A stretch of 64,000 nt of DNA from an uncultured Lachnospira sp. (lineage in GTDB: Bacteria; Bacillota; Clostridia; Lachnospirales; Lachnospiraceae). Position numbers and translations under genes: made by a program. Below, one piece after another: positions 9,038-18,088 of the stretch. Every line of letters begins with the position of its first letter. Within the stretch, counting starts at the first letter, position 1. The stretch spans positions 1 to 64,000 of the forward strand of contig CALWKC010000008.1 of assembly GCA_944381165.1 (NCBI GenBank), read 5' to 3'. Under the pieces are notes generated by a model. It searched no databases and was not told the origin of the DNA. It saw only the letters and a program-made list of their open reading frames with translations.

Positions 9038-9373
9038 ATGAAAAAACCATTAATTGGACTTTTAACTGCCTTGACCATATTGTCAGCAGGAACTACATGC
9101 GCGTTTGCTGCCGGCAGCAAAGCCGGTAAGAATTTTATCGATACATACAAAAACGGGATATTCGGCAATTACGAAAGAAGGCCTAATTTCACTGACAGCG
9201 ACAACGACGGCGTATGCGACAATTACGAAAGCAGGCCTAATTTCACTGACAGCGACAATGACGGCGTATGTGACAATTATGGCTCAGGACAAGGAGCAAA
9301 CAGTACAAACGGCCTGCGAGGCGGTCACGGCAGACATCAGAGGAATTTTCAATGCGGAGCGAACAAGAGGTAA
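9038..9373 (+). CDS. Small secreted protein with Asp-rich calcium-type repeats
   Basis: A 111-residue exported protein: signal peptide with cleavage expected after CAFA (about residue 25), then two near-identical repeats containing DSDNDGVCD and NYESRPNF, then a Gly/His/Arg-rich tail. DSDNDGVCD resembles thrombospondin type 3 and EF-hand-like calcium loops, each with one Cys. The ATG at 9038 has GAGAGG seven bases upstream; the in-frame TTG at 9032 is less likely. Its end overlaps the ECF sigma gene start by 22 bases, so it is the first gene of a three-gene cassette. I do not recognise it as a named family; ligand or target of the sigma system is inference. Confidence 0.75.
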   Translation: MKKPLIGLLTALTILSAGTTCAFAAGSKAGKNFIDTYKNGIFGNYERRPNFTDSDNDGVCDNYESRPNFTDSDNDGVCDNYGSGQGANSTNGLRGGHGRHQRNFQCGANKR

Positions 9374-9837
9374 ACAGGGCTATAGAACGCTATTCCGATA
9401 CTGTTCGGAGGCTTTGTATGATACATTTAAAAAATTATGCAGATACAGAGGACATATTTCAAACCGTGTTTTTGAAGTATGTCCTCAGCTCTGTCTGCTT
9501 TGAAAGCGAAGAACATGAGAAAGCATGGTTTATCCGTGTCACAATAAACGCATGTAAGGATTTGCTTAAAAGCTTCTTCCGCAGCCGCACAACATCATTA
9601 GAAGAAATTATGGAGCTGCCCTCCGCCCTGCCTGCGGAAAATAAAGAAGTCTTAGAGGCAGTGCTCTCTCTGCCTAAAAAATACAGGGATGTGGTATATC
9701 TGCATTATTTTGAAGATTACACCGCCCCGCAAATCGGCAATATTTTAGGCAAAAATGTAAATACAGTCTATACGCTCCTGACACGTTCCAGACAAATGCT
9801 CAGGGAAAAGCTGGGAGGTGATGAGTATGAAGGATAA
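9352..9837 (+). CDS. ECF-type RNA polymerase sigma factor
   Basis: A 161-residue extracytoplasmic-function sigma factor. Region 2 is visible in the first 70 residues (ERYSDTVRRL, YADTEDIFQTVFLKY), and region 4 near the C-terminus (LPKKYRDVVYLHYFEDYTAPQIGNILG, with a helix-turn-helix ending in TVYTLLTRSRQMLREKL). The start is supported by AGAGGA about eight bases upstream. It overlaps the secreted-protein gene upstream and the membrane anti-sigma gene downstream, so expression is presumably coupled and activity held by the anti-sigma partner. I could not identify its target promoter by eye. Confidence 0.9.
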   Translation: MRSEQEVNRAIERYSDTVRRLCMIHLKNYADTEDIFQTVFLKYVLSSVCFESEEHEKAWFIRVTINACKDLLKSFFRSRTTSLEEIMELPSALPAENKEVLEAVLSLPKKYRDVVYLHYFEDYTAPQIGNILGKNVNTVYTLLTRSRQMLREKLGGDEYEG

Positions 9838-10624
9838 GATAAAAGAAACTTTCAATCAGGTTCATGCCGAAAAAGATTTAAAGGAAGCTACAAGAGCTTT
9901 TCTCGCACAAAAAACAAACGGCTATACAAAATCCAAAAAATCAAACTATAAACTCATTGCCGCCGCTGCCGCATGTCTGCTTTTATTATTATTCGGCGGA
10001 CACCGATTTTACTTTACGCCGACTGTCGCTGTAAGTATTGATATTAATCCGTCGATTGAACTCGGCATAAACAGATTTAACAGGGTAATTTCAGTAAAAA
10101 GCTATAATGATGACGGGCAGGAACTGATAAACCTGCTCAATATAAAATATATGGATTACTCCGAAGCGATAGATCAGATACTTAACAATGAAAATATTTC
10201 TGCTCTGCTATCTGAAAATGAATTTATGACTATCGCTGTGACTGACTCGAACGGAACGCAATCATCAGATATTTTTTCAAATATTGAGTCATATACATCT
10301 GAAAATAGAAATATCTGCTGTTATCTCGCCCTCCCTGATGAGGTAGAAAACGCTCACGAACTGGGGCTTTCATACGGGAAATACAGAGCATTTTTAGAAC
10401 TTCAGGCTGTTAAACCCGATATAACGCCGGAAGATATACAAAACATGACTATGAGGGAAATCAGAGATTTAACAGCCTCCCTCTCATCTGACGGTGAAGC
10501 TGACACAGAAGAAGACATTAACGGGGAATACAATAATAACAGCAACGGCAGCGGAAGTGGAAACGGATACGGTCACGGTAACGGAAATGGCAGCGGAAAT
10601 GGATACAGGCACGGACAGGAATAG
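9827..10624 (+). CDS. RsgI-like membrane anti-sigma factor
   Basis: A 265-residue type II membrane protein. A short cytoplasmic N-terminus (residues 1-43) presumably holds the sigma factor; one membrane helix follows (about 45-62, LIAAAAACLLLLLFGG). The extracytoplasmic part starts with VAVSIDINPSIELGINRFNRVISV, the hallmark of the RsgI anti-sigma family. The C-terminal tail is Gly/Asn/Ser/His-rich with repeated GNG units. RsgI proteins usually end in a carbohydrate-binding or other sensor domain; here no folded sensor is obvious. The ATG at 9827 is favoured by GGAGG eight bases upstream over the GTG and ATG at 9818/9821. It overlaps the sigma gene by 11 bases. Confidence 0.82.
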   Translation: MKDKIKETFNQVHAEKDLKEATRAFLAQKTNGYTKSKKSNYKLIAAAAACLLLLLFGGHRFYFTPTVAVSIDINPSIELGINRFNRVISVKSYNDDGQELINLLNIKYMDYSEAIDQILNNENISALLSENEFMTIAVTDSNGTQSSDIFSNIESYTSENRNICCYLALPDEVENAHELGLSYGKYRAFLELQAVKPDITPEDIQNMTMREIRDLTASLSSDGEADTEEDINGEYNNNSNGSGSGNGYGHGNGNGSGNGYRHGQE

Positions 10625-10683
10625 TCCGCGCCTGTAAGAATGCAAAATTATACCATAATTTCGGATATCTTTTTGCCCATCAA

Positions 10684-10724
10684 CAAGTTTGCTTTGCAAA
10701 CTTGCATGCGTCAGCAAAGCTGAC
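10684..10724. repeat. Two adjacent perfect hairpins in a convergent gap
   Basis: A 9-bp stem with TTT loop (10684-10692 with 10696-10704) and a 6-bp stem with AAA loop (10710-10715 with 10719-10724). They lie between the anti-sigma gene and engB, which converge. Neither is followed by a long T run, so a terminator role is only possible. Confidence 0.5.
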
Positions 10725-10735
10725 ACTATTATACC

Positions 10736-11356
10736 TTAAATTTCACTGTCAGGAACAGTCTCTTCGTGCTCGTCTGAGATAAAACTTTCTATTGTCTCCC
10801 AGAGCTTATCCACGCCCTGTTTTGTCTCTGACGATACAGGAATAAGTATATCGTCCTTTCCCAGTCCCAGACCGTTTCTGACCGCCTTTATCTGCTTATC
10901 CTGCTGGCTTCTCTTGATTTTATCAAGCTTAGTCGCCACTATGACTGGCTGAAAACCATTTGAAACTATCCAGTCATACATCATCTTATCGTTTGCAGAA
11001 GGGTCATGGCGTATATCAATGAGAAGAAACACCTGCCTTAACTGACGCGAACGCTTAAGATAACGCTCCACCATTTTCCCCCATTTTTCCTTTACAGACT
11101 GGCTTACACTGGCATACCCGTAGCCGGGCAAATCGACCAGAAACATACTGTCATTGATATTATAATAATTTATTGTCTGTGTTTTTCCCGGCTGAGAAGA
11201 AGTTCTTGCATAAGACTTTCTGTTCATCAGCGCGTTTATCAATGAAGACTTTCCCACATTTGATTTTCCGGCAAACGCAACCTCAGGAAACTGCGTTGCC
11301 GGTACTTCGCTTGACACTCCTATTACAATATCAAGATTTACTTTTTTTATAACCAT
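10736..11356 (-). CDS. engB: Ribosome biogenesis GTPase EngB (YsxC/YihA)
   Basis: A 206-residue GTPase needed for assembly of the 50S ribosomal subunit. G motifs are visible: G1 GKSNVGKSS, G3 DLPGYG, G4 TKLD, and a G5-like VSSETKQG. The ATG at 11356 (MVIKKVNLDIV) has a GGGGAC ribosome binding site and is preferred over the upstream in-frame start, which lies within lon. It follows lon by 13 bp, in the common clostridial order tig-clpP-clpX-lon-engB. Confidence 0.95.
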   Translation of the reverse strand: MVIKKVNLDIVIGVSSEVPATQFPEVAFAGKSNVGKSSLINALMNRKSYARTSSQPGKTQTINYYNINDSMFLVDLPGYGYASVSQSVKEKWGKMVERYLKRSRQLRQVFLLIDIRHDPSANDKMMYDWIVSNGFQPVIVATKLDKIKRSQQDKQIKAVRNGLGLGKDDILIPVSSETKQGVDKLWETIESFISDEHEETVPDSEI

Positions 11357-11369
11357 ACAAGTCCCCTTT

Positions 11370-13679
11370 TCACTTTGCAAGCGCTTCACCGAGCACTTCT
11401 TTCATATCGCTGACATAAACAATATCAAGCCCCTCAACAATCTCACTGTCAAATTCCGCAATATCCGGCTCGTTTTTTTTCGGTACAAGCACCCTCTTAA
11501 CGCCGGCTGTTTTTGCCGCGAGCAGCTTTTCCTTAAGTCCTCCTACCGGAAGCACACGTCCGCGAAGAGTAAGCTCACCTGTCATGGCAACATCAGATTT
11601 AACCGCGGTTCCCGTTACAGCCGAATAAATTGCCGCAGCCATTGTGACGCCCGCAGACGGACCGTCTTTAGGCACCGCACCCTCAGGAATGTGTAAATGA
11701 AGCGCATTTTCATCAAAAAACGAAGTTCTTTTCATCAAAGAACGAACGTAAGACAGCGCAATCTGTGCGGATTCACGCATAACGTCTCCCATGCTGCCGG
11801 TAAGTATCAGGTCAGGCTTTCCGCTTATCACATTTACCTCAATTTCCAGCGTATCTCCTCCCGCCGCAGTCCATGCAAGACCTCTTACTATTCCCACCTC
11901 ATTTTTTCTTCCTATTTTTTCGCGTCGATATTTAATATTCCCAAGATATTCCGACAGATTTTTTTCTGTGACTATAATCTGTTTGGACGGCTTAAGCTCG
12001 CCGTTATCATAAAGCTTTCTTACAACCTTGCGGCACACGGACGCAATCATCCGCTCAAGTTCTCTGACGCCGGCTTCCATTGTATATCCGTCTATTATGG
12101 ACGCTATCGCTTTATCCGTAAATCTGAGCTGTTTTTTTGTAAGACCGTTTTTGGCAAGCTGCTTCCTTATGAGATGCTCCTTTGCAATGTGAAGCTTTTC
12201 ATTTTTTGTATAGCTGTTTACCTCGATAATTTCCATTCTGTCAAGCAGCGGTCTGCTGACCTGGGACAGATCGTTTGCCGTAGCTATAAATAAAACCTGC
12301 GATAAATCAGTTGGAAGCTCTATGTAATGGTCTACAAAATGCGAATTCTGCTCACCGTCAAGCACTTCAAGAAGCGCAGATGTAGTATCTGAGCGGTAAT
12401 CATTGCTGACTTTGTCAATCTCGTCAAGCAGCATAAGCGGATTTTTTACGCCTGCCTGCCTTAATCCGTCAATAATACGCCCCGGCATTGCTCCGACATA
12501 AGTCTTTCTGTGACCGCGTATTTCCGCCTCGTCGCGCACACCGCCGAGACATATCCTTACATACTTTCTCTTGAGAGCCTCCGCTACGGATTTTGCAATG
12601 CTCGTCTTTCCTGTTCCCGGAGGTCCGACAAGACATATTATAGATGCTTCAGAATTTTTAACTGTATTTCTGACAGCCAGCGCCTCAATAATTCTTTCCT
12701 TAACCTTTTTCATGCCGTAGTGGTCACGGTCCAAAATGCGCTGTGCGTCTTCTATGTCAAGATTATCCTCCGACTGAGCATCCCACGGAAGAGAAAGAAG
12801 CGTCTCTATATACCCTCTCTCGACATTTGCCTCGGCAGAGCCCTGCGAAACAGCTTTATACCGCTTTATCTCCTTACTGATTTTCGCTTTGATCTCCTCT
12901 GAGGCATTTAACTCTGCAAGCTTTTTTTCATACTCGTCAAATTCCGATTCGCTGTCGTCACCGTCAAGCTCACGGCTTAACACCTTTAACTGCTCACGCA
13001 GAATATACTCCTTCTGATGTTTGTCAACAGCCTCATGCAGACGCTCTGACAGCTCAGCCTTAATAACACTGACGTTTATAGCCTCAATAAACATTTTTGC
13101 CGTATTTTCATATATAACATTTATGTCGTCCATTTCAAGAAAGCGCTGTCGCTCGAGATACACCATTGGATAATCGATTAATATATGCCTGAGTTTTAAG
13201 TCTACCCGCTTTATATCAATCCACTGCTTTAAAATATCTCTGCTCATTTTGGGATTTGCCGACGCGTACTTGTAAATCATTTCGTCAAGCGCTTCAACCA
13301 TAGCCTTTTGGGTAAGCTCGTCTGCAGCTCCCGGCCATTTATCACAAATCTCCACCTCCGACATAAGCATCCCGTCAGAGACGGACAACCTGCTTAAAAC
13401 CGCCTTGTGAACTCCCTCAACCTGAACACGGACTATCCTGTCAGGCAATTTGATAAGCTGCTTAACCCTTGCAACCGTACCTGCCTTAAATAAGTCCTTC
13501 TCTTCCGGCTCTGATACCTCAGGCTGCCTCTGCGTCACAAGAAATATATTCTGTTCTTCTTCCATCGCCTTCTCAATGGCGCGTATTGATTTTTTCCTGC
13601 TTATATCAAAATGTATGACCATGTCCGGCAACACGGTCATACTTCTCAATGCGATTGTTGGCAATATTTTTTCTTTCAT
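11370..13679 (-). CDS. lon: ATP-dependent protease Lon
   Basis: Cytosolic AAA+ serine protease that degrades misfolded and regulatory proteins. The 769-residue protein has the N-terminal substrate domain (to about 200), a coiled central part, the AAA+ module with Walker A GPPGTGKT and Walker B LMLLDEID, and the C-terminal protease domain with catalytic Ser in PKDGPSAG and the later Lys in RGRVLPVGGLKEKLLAA. The ATG at 13679 gives the family start MKEKILPTIALR and has GGAG upstream. clpX ends 16 bp before it; the two are probably co-transcribed. Confidence 0.96.
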   Translation of the reverse strand: MKEKILPTIALRSMTVLPDMVIHFDISRKKSIRAIEKAMEEEQNIFLVTQRQPEVSEPEEKDLFKAGTVARVKQLIKLPDRIVRVQVEGVHKAVLSRLSVSDGMLMSEVEICDKWPGAADELTQKAMVEALDEMIYKYASANPKMSRDILKQWIDIKRVDLKLRHILIDYPMVYLERQRFLEMDDINVIYENTAKMFIEAINVSVIKAELSERLHEAVDKHQKEYILREQLKVLSRELDGDDSESEFDEYEKKLAELNASEEIKAKISKEIKRYKAVSQGSAEANVERGYIETLLSLPWDAQSEDNLDIEDAQRILDRDHYGMKKVKERIIEALAVRNTVKNSEASIICLVGPPGTGKTSIAKSVAEALKRKYVRICLGGVRDEAEIRGHRKTYVGAMPGRIIDGLRQAGVKNPLMLLDEIDKVSNDYRSDTTSALLEVLDGEQNSHFVDHYIELPTDLSQVLFIATANDLSQVSRPLLDRMEIIEVNSYTKNEKLHIAKEHLIRKQLAKNGLTKKQLRFTDKAIASIIDGYTMEAGVRELERMIASVCRKVVRKLYDNGELKPSKQIIVTEKNLSEYLGNIKYRREKIGRKNEVGIVRGLAWTAAGGDTLEIEVNVISGKPDLILTGSMGDVMRESAQIALSYVRSLMKRTSFFDENALHLHIPEGAVPKDGPSAGVTMAAAIYSAVTGTAVKSDVAMTGELTLRGRVLPVGGLKEKLLAAKTAGVKRVLVPKKNEPDIAEFDSEIVEGLDIVYVSDMKEVLGEALAK

Positions 13680-13695
13680 AATCCAACACTCCGTT

Positions 13696-14967
13696 TTATT
13701 GTGCTTTCTTAACCTGCTGTGTCCTGTATTCAATCAACGGGCTTCCCGTACCGTCAACAGCTTCCTTTGTTATTATACATTTCGCGATATTATCATCCGA
13801 AGGTATTGTATACATTACGTCATTCATAACCGATTCGAGAATTGAGCGCAGCCCTCTTGCTCCTGTCTTTCTCTCAAAACTCTTCTTTGCAACCTCACGA
13901 ACTGCATCGTCTGTGAACTCAAGCTCAACCTCGTCAAGCGAGAATAACGCCTGATACTGCTTTATAATAGCGTTCTTAGGCTCGCGAAGTATCTTCACCA
14001 GTGCCTCCTCGTCAAGTGAATCGAGCGCTACAACAACAGGCACTCGTCCCACAAATTCAGGGATAAGTCCAAACTTTATCAAATCCTGAGGAAGTACCTT
14101 ATGGAACATCTCTCCGACATCGGCGTCTGTTTTTTCCTTTATCTCCGCATTAAAGCCAATGGAGCTCTTATCCATTCTCGACTCAATTATCTTTTCAAGC
14201 CCGTCAAATGCACCTCCGCAGATAAAAAGAATATTTGTTGTATCGATAGGGATAAGCTCCTGCTGAGGGTGCTTTCTTCCTCCCTGAGGCGGAACAGAAG
14301 CAATCGTTCCCTCAAGAATTTTAAGAAGCGCCTGCTGAACTCCCTCACCTGAAACATCCCTTGTAATTGAGACATTTTCAGACTTCTTTGTAATCTTATC
14401 AATCTCGTCAATATAGATTATTCCGTACTGTGCCTTCTCAATATCGTAATCAGCAGCCTGTATAATCTTCAATAAAATATTCTCAACGTCCTCGCCGACA
14501 TATCCCGCCTCCGTGAGAGTTGTCGCGTCCGCGATAGCAAAAGGAACGTTAAGGAGCTTTGCTAGATTCTGCGCAAGAAATGTCTTTCCGGAGCCTGTCG
14601 GTCCAAGCATTAAAATATTGCTCTTTTGAAGCTCAACATCAAGATTTTTGCCGGACATTATGCGCTTATAATGATTGTATACAGCCACGGAAAGCACCTT
14701 CTTTGCCTCATCCTGACCTATTACATAATCGTCCAGAAATTCCTTGATTTCTTTCGGCTTTAAAAGATTAATCTCAAACTCAGGAGATGAACTGTTCTCG
14801 TTCTCCTCCTCCGTCATAAACTCCTCATCAAGAATTTCACTGCATATGCCGACACACTCGTCGCATATATATGCTCCGTTAGGTCCCGCAATAAGCTTTT
14901 TAACCTGGTTCTGAGTTTTATTGCAAAATGAGCATCTCAGTCTGTCGTCTATATTTTTGCCTGCCAT
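13696..14967 (-). CDS. clpX: ATP-dependent Clp protease ATP-binding subunit ClpX
   Basis: AAA+ unfoldase that feeds substrates to ClpP. The 423-residue protein has the N-terminal C4 zinc-binding domain (CSFCNK and CDECVGIC), Walker A GPTGSGKT, Walker B IIYIDEID, and the sensor 2 region RKTGARGLR. The IGF loop that docks on ClpP appears as SIGFNAE. The start at 14967 has GGAGGAATT. It lies 137 bp downstream of clpP; a terminator between them suggests that clpX also has its own promoter. Confidence 0.96.
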   Translation of the reverse strand: MAGKNIDDRLRCSFCNKTQNQVKKLIAGPNGAYICDECVGICSEILDEEFMTEEENENSSSPEFEINLLKPKEIKEFLDDYVIGQDEAKKVLSVAVYNHYKRIMSGKNLDVELQKSNILMLGPTGSGKTFLAQNLAKLLNVPFAIADATTLTEAGYVGEDVENILLKIIQAADYDIEKAQYGIIYIDEIDKITKKSENVSITRDVSGEGVQQALLKILEGTIASVPPQGGRKHPQQELIPIDTTNILFICGGAFDGLEKIIESRMDKSSIGFNAEIKEKTDADVGEMFHKVLPQDLIKFGLIPEFVGRVPVVVALDSLDEEALVKILREPKNAIIKQYQALFSLDEVELEFTDDAVREVAKKSFERKTGARGLRSILESVMNDVMYTIPSDDNIAKCIITKEAVDGTGSPLIEYRTQQVKKAQ

Positions 14968-15060
14968 AATTCCTCCAAACTCTTTATTTCCGCGGACAGA
15001 CAGCTAAGCTGCAATATCCGCACGCCCCGCAGCTTGCTGCGGTTAATCTTCCTTACTGTT

Positions 15061-15097
15061 AGACAAAAAAGGACTGCCACCTAAGTAACAGCCCTTT
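15061..15097 (-). terminator. Terminator between clpP and clpX
   Basis: Nine-pair stem including one G-U pair (15089-15097 with 15068-15076), followed on the minus strand by a T run. It starts eight bases after the clpP stop, so much tig-clpP transcription probably ends here. Confidence 0.75.
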
Positions 15098-15104
15098 GCA
15101 CTTA

Positions 15105-15686
<582 letters not shown>

Positions 15687-15726
15687 AATTGCCTCCTGTT
15701 CTGCGCTTTGCGCCTGGTATGAAGTA

Positions 15727-17016
15727 TTACTTTTCAACTGCTGAGGAAACGATTAAATCTACAGCCTTCTGAACAGCAATGTCATCTCTCATCTGCTTTG
15801 CCTCAGCATCCTGCATAAACTCTTTAATCTTTTCAACTTCCATCTTGTACATATCTGCCATTTTCTTAAGTTCGTCCTCAAACTCCTCGTCAGATACTTC
15901 GATATTCTCAGCCTTAGCAATCGCCTCGAGAACAAGACTGTTCTTAATTCTCTTAACAGCCTCCGGCTTCATATCCTCCATAATCTTGTCAGGTGTAAGA
16001 CCTGTGTACTGGAAGTACTGCTCCACAGAAAGACCCTGCTGCTGAAGTCTCATAGCAAAATCCTCAACCATTCTGTTGACCTGTGTATCTATCATTGCCT
16101 GAGGAATATCCATGTTTGACGCCTCAACAACCTTCGCAAGAACCTCTGACTCCTTCTTAGACTTAGCGTCCGCTTCCTTGCGCTCAGCAATCTTCTTCTT
16201 TAAATCTTCCTTGTACTCTGCAAGTGTATCAAAATCAGATACATCCTGTGCGAAATCATCATCAAGCTCTGGAAGCTGCTTCTCCTTGATTTCCTTTACG
16301 GAAACCTTGAATGTTGCAGGCTTGCCCTTAAGATTTTCAGCGTGATAATCTTCCGGGAAGGTTACGTTAATATCTTTCTCATCCCCGATGTTCATGCCGA
16401 TAATCTGCTCCTCAAAATTATCTATAAATGAATGTGAGCCGATTGTAAGAGGATAGTTCTCGCCCTTGCCGCCGTCAAACGCAACTCCGTCAACAAAGCC
16501 CTCAAAATCGATAACTGTCATATCGCCGTCCTTAACAGCTCTGTCGTCAATACTTACAGTTCTTGAATTCTGGTCCTGAACTTTCTTTAATTCCTCTTCA
16601 ATGTCTGCATCTGTAACCTCAGTGTCAGCCTTTGAAACCTCTACGCCCTTATATGTTCCGAGCTCAACCTCCGGTCTGACAGCTACTTCAGCCTCAAAAA
16701 CAAACGGCTTGCCGCTCTCAAGCTGTACAACGCTTATCTTCGGCTGTGAGACAATATCAAGCTCGCTCTCCTTTGCCGCCTTAGAATACGCATCAGGAAT
16801 AATACTGTTAGCTGCCTCCTCAAAGAAAATCTCTGCTCCGTAAAGCTTCTCAATCATCTTGCGCGGAGCTTTTCCCTTTCTGAAACCAGGCACATTTATC
16901 TTGTTCTTATTCTTATTGTATGCTGTATTCAAACCCGCCTCAAATTCTTCGGCACCGGCCTCAATAACAAGCTTAACCATATTTTTCTCTTCTAACTGTT
17001 CAACCTTGAAACTCAT
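15727..17016 (-). CDS. tig: Trigger factor (peptidyl-prolyl isomerase chaperone)
   Basis: Ribosome-associated chaperone, 429 residues. The N-terminal ribosome-binding domain contains the signature loop [15 protein letters not shown] (normally G-F-R-x-G-K), the central FKBP-type isomerase domain spans about 150-245 ([14 protein letters not shown]), and the rest is the helical C-terminal arm. The start has AAGGAGG about ten bases upstream. It is the first gene of the tig-clpP-clpX-lon-engB series and has its own promoter in the divergent gap with the thioesterase gene. Confidence 0.96.
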   Translation of the reverse strand: MSFKVEQLEEKNMVKLVIEAGAEEFEAGLNTAYNKNKNKINVPGFRKGKAPRKMIEKLYGAEIFFEEAANSIIPDAYSKAAKESELDIVSQPKISVVQLESGKPFVFEAEVAVRPEVELGTYKGVEVSKADTEVTDADIEEELKKVQDQNSRTVSIDDRAVKDGDMTVIDFEGFVDGVAFDGGKGENYPLTIGSHSFIDNFEEQIIGMNIGDEKDINVTFPEDYHAENLKGKPATFKVSVKEIKEKQLPELDDDFAQDVSDFDTLAEYKEDLKKKIAERKEADAKSKKESEVLAKVVEASNMDIPQAMIDTQVNRMVEDFAMRLQQQGLSVEQYFQYTGLTPDKIMEDMKPEAVKRIKNSLVLEAIAKAENIEVSDEEFEDELKKMADMYKMEVEKIKEFMQDAEAKQMRDDIAVQKAVDLIVSSAVEK

Positions 17017-17073
17017 CTTAAAAATTTCCTCCTTAAAATATACGTAAAGTATTTCAATCGTACATACTAACGC

Positions 17074-17082
17074 ATTATATCA
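17074..17082 (-). promoter_or_regulatory. Extended -10 promoter of tig
   Basis: TATAAT (17079-17074) preceded by TG one base upstream, an extended -10 element, about 60 bp before the tig start. No good -35 is visible at standard spacing. Confidence 0.5.
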
Positions 17083-17116
17083 TAGATGTTTTCGTATTGC
17101 CAGCAAAATTTTTCAC

Positions 17117-17145
17117 TTTACAAAACTTTATTAAATTGGGATAAT
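17117..17145 (+). promoter_or_regulatory. Promoter of the thioesterase gene
   Basis: -35 TTTACA (17117-17122) and -10 GATAAT (17140-17145), 17-bp spacing, 42 bp before the start codon at 17188. Confidence 0.5.
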
Positions 17146-17187
17146 AAAGTGTCACAGACAAAACGTAAATTTAATCCGGAGGAAGTT

Positions 17188-17667
17188 ATGAGTGAGTTAA
17201 AAACAAAAACCGTCGCAGACTCCAGAACAGAAGTCTCTCATTTACTTTTCAGCAAACATATGAACAGCGCCGGACGCCTTTTCGGCGGACAGCTTCTTAT
17301 GTGGATAGACGAGGTTGCGGGAATTGTCGCAAGACGCCACTGTGAGGGCAATCTAACGACCGCCTGCATCGACAACCTGCAGTTTAAAGAGCCGTGCTTT
17401 ATAAACGATGTAATTGTTATAATAGGCTATGTGACTCATGTCGGCAGAAGCTCTATGGAAATCAGAATTGACACGTATGTAGAGCGTCCTGACGGCTCAC
17501 GCCACCCTGTAAACAGGGCATTTTTCGTCATGGTGGCGCTTGACGGCAACAATAAACCAGTCGAAGTGCCGCGTCTTAAAATCACATCGGTCGATGAACA
17601 AGCCAAGTGGGATGCCGCCGAAAAACGCATAGAATTGAGAAAGCAGAGGCGCAACGAGGGTTTTTAA
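17188..17667 (+). CDS. Hotdog-fold acyl-CoA thioesterase
   Basis: A 159-residue hotdog-fold protein of the YciA/BACH-type acyl-CoA thioesterase group, hydrolysing acyl-CoA to free acid and CoA. The segment MNSAGRLFGGQLLMWIDEVA contains the N-terminal hotdog helix with the catalytic Asp; the following strands are regular. The ATG at 17188 is preceded by GGAGGAAG; residues further upstream in the open frame are unlike the family. Transcribed alone and closed by a bidirectional terminator. The chain-length preference is unknown. Confidence 0.87.
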   Translation: MSELKTKTVADSRTEVSHLLFSKHMNSAGRLFGGQLLMWIDEVAGIVARRHCEGNLTTACIDNLQFKEPCFINDVIVIIGYVTHVGRSSMEIRIDTYVERPDGSRHPVNRAFFVMVALDGNNKPVEVPRLKITSVDEQAKWDAAEKRIELRKQRRNEGF

Positions 17668-17670
17668 AAA

Positions 17671-17712
17671 CAAACCGGACAGGAAACATATTCGTTTCCT
17701 GCCCGGTTTTAA
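17671..17712. terminator. Bidirectional terminator between thioesterase and spore protein genes
   Basis: Stem of 15 positions with one mismatch (17672-17686 with 17695-17709), loop of eight, flanked by T runs on either strand. It can serve both convergent genes. Confidence 0.85.
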
Positions 17713-17779
17713 AATATACTTTTAACTTTTTCAGTTTCGATTAACTGTCGTTTTTAACATTTACGATTATCAAAGCTGA

Positions 17780-17989
17780 TTAGTTACCCTGAGCCATCTG
17801 CTCTTCCTGTCTCTTAATCATCTTCTTAACCATGTTACCGCCTACTGAGCCAGCCTCAGCAGATGTGAGGTCACCGTTGTAACCCTCTTTTAAGTTTACG
17901 CCGATTTCTGAAGCAACTTCCATTTTAAATCTGTCCAATGCGCCCTGCGCTTCCTTCTTTGTCTTGCTAGACCCTGTTGAATTGTTCAT
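17780..17989 (-). CDS. Alpha/beta-type small acid-soluble spore protein
   Basis: A 69-residue SASP that coats and protects DNA in dormant spores and is degraded by the Gpr protease at germination. The core ALDRFKMEVASEIGVNLKEG and the second motif LTSAEAGSVGGNMVKKMI are diagnostic. The start has GGAGG upstream. Such genes are normally transcribed by sigma G late in the forespore; I could not find a convincing sigma G promoter here. Its presence argues for endospore formation in the organism or its recent ancestor. Confidence 0.92.
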   Translation of the reverse strand: MNNSTGSSKTKKEAQGALDRFKMEVASEIGVNLKEGYNGDLTSAEAGSVGGNMVKKMIKRQEEQMAQGN

Positions 17990-18032
17990 AACAACACCTC
18001 CATAACAAATGTTTTGTAATCTGTTTGAATTC

Positions 18033-18056
18033 AGATAACAGCGCTCACTGTTATCT
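18033..18056 (-). repeat. Perfect hairpin between dacF-like gene and spore protein gene
   Basis: Nine-bp perfect stem (18033-18041 with 18048-18056), six-base loop, no T run on the minus strand. It could be an imperfect terminator of the carboxypeptidase gene or part of the spore protein leader. Confidence 0.5.
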
Positions 18057-18088
18057 TGATGTTATTATGTGCCGTATTCTATAAATTA

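Noticed and set aside
10484-10726. 80-codon minus-strand frame in the anti-sigma gene end
   Set aside because: Antisense to the Gly/Asn-rich tail; Val/Ser/Ala pattern is a mirror of those codons.
17990-18020. Sigma G promoter for the spore protein gene
   Set aside because: TGAATT and CATTTGT are visible but would place the transcript start inside the ribosome binding site.
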